Shown here: piece by piece, positions 5,973 to 6,027 of the stretch | Numbering within the stretch: the stretch's first letter is position 1 | Layout of the letters: the number at the start of each line of letters is the position of its first letter | Source of the DNA: Treponema sp. | Lineage (GTDB): Bacteria; Spirochaetota; Spirochaetia; Treponematales; Treponemataceae | Length of the DNA stretch: 6,027 nt | Assembly: GCA_022510885.1 (NCBI GenBank) | Contig: JAFLSP010000109.1 | Location: forward strand, 1-6,027 | Direction: 5' to 3' | Program-made: the position numbers and the translations under genes | The notes under the pieces: model-generated | Told to the model about the DNA's origin: nothing | The model's input: the letters and a program-made list of their open reading frames with translations, nothing else | The model's database searches: none

Positions 5973-6002
5973 TTGACGAAGTGAGCGCAGGTGCGGTATA
6001 TT
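5973..6002 (+). promoter_or_regulatory. Strong promoter for a gene beyond the window
   Basis: TTGACG (5973-5978, five of six) and TATATT (5997-6002, five of six) are separated by 18 bases, with an AT-rich stretch just upstream as in UP-element promoters. Transcription would start near 6009. A GGAGG ribosome site at 6021-6025 ends the window, so a coding start is expected within about ten bases of the right edge. The downstream gene cannot be identified. Confidence 0.7.
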
Positions 6003-6020
6003 CATAGTCACCCGCCGGGC

Positions 6021-6025
6021 GGAGG
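6021..6025 (+). promoter_or_regulatory. Shine-Dalgarno of the next, unseen gene
   Basis: GGAGG lies about 12 bases after the predicted transcription start and two bases from the window end. It is as strong as the sites before the LysM and lipoprotein genes, implying a translated gene and not a stable RNA. Confidence 0.55.
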
Positions 6026-6027
6026 CA

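Noticed and set aside
6012..6024. CCGCC-G-GGCGG at the right edge as a hairpin or terminator
   Set aside because: The loop would be one to three bases and no T tract follows. It overlaps the ribosome site, so at most it might slightly mask it.
1..6027. Sigma-54 (-24/-12) promoters near rpoN or elsewhere
   Set aside because: I looked for TGGCAC-N5-TTGC with correct GG-to-GC spacing in the intergenic regions. The closest candidates (around 1931-1943 on minus and 4444-4456 on plus) have wrong spacing or lack the GC.

Overview
The window is ordinary, GC-rich (roughly 60%) bacterial chromosome. The gene mix suggests a spirochaete, most likely a Treponema relative: a sigma-54 gene, a small PC4-fold protein, a lipoprotein with a relaxed lipobox translationally coupled to a LysM protein, a cytidylate-kinase-like protein of a type I associate with treponemes, and pgsA. 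The assignment rests on remembered family resemblance and not on any search. I see no tRNA, rRNA, CRISPR array, insertion sequence or phage gene.

Layout, left to right. Bases 1-83 hold no gene I can support; a seven-codon open stretch ending in TAG at 24-26 could be the tail of an upstream gene, but it is too short to call. rpoN (120-1646, +) follows an extended -10 box. Fourteen bases after its stop, a convergent 75-residue PC4/YdbC-like gene ends (1661-1888, -); its promoter is clear at 1915-1943. Divergent from it is a two-gene operon: a lipoprotein (2023-3078, +) and an exported LysM protein (3075-3776, +), overlapping by ATGA and closed by a strong intrinsic terminator (3782-3807). A Nudix hydrolase (3806-4363, -) runs into that terminator from the other side. 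It shares a 103-base divergent promoter region, containing a perfect 7-bp inverted repeat, with a cytidylate-kinase-like/BON-like fusion gene (4467-5291, +). pgsA (5335-5946, +) has its own promoter. The window ends with a strong-looking promoter and a Shine-Dalgarno sequence (6021-6025) for a gene that begins just outside.

Functionally the genes are mostly independent housekeeping units: transcription (rpoN, possibly the PC4-like protein), envelope (lipoprotein/LysM pair), nucleotide sanitation (Nudix), a kinase-like protein of unknown substrate, and anionic phospholipid synthesis (pgsA). The most interesting points are two genes (rpoN and pgsA) that lack a Shine-Dalgarno and have their -10 boxes 6-7 bases before the ATG, suggesting leaderless mRNAs; the kinase/BON-like domain fusion with a degenerate P-loop; and the coupled lipoprotein/LysM envelope pair. 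I found no convincing novel multi-gene system.
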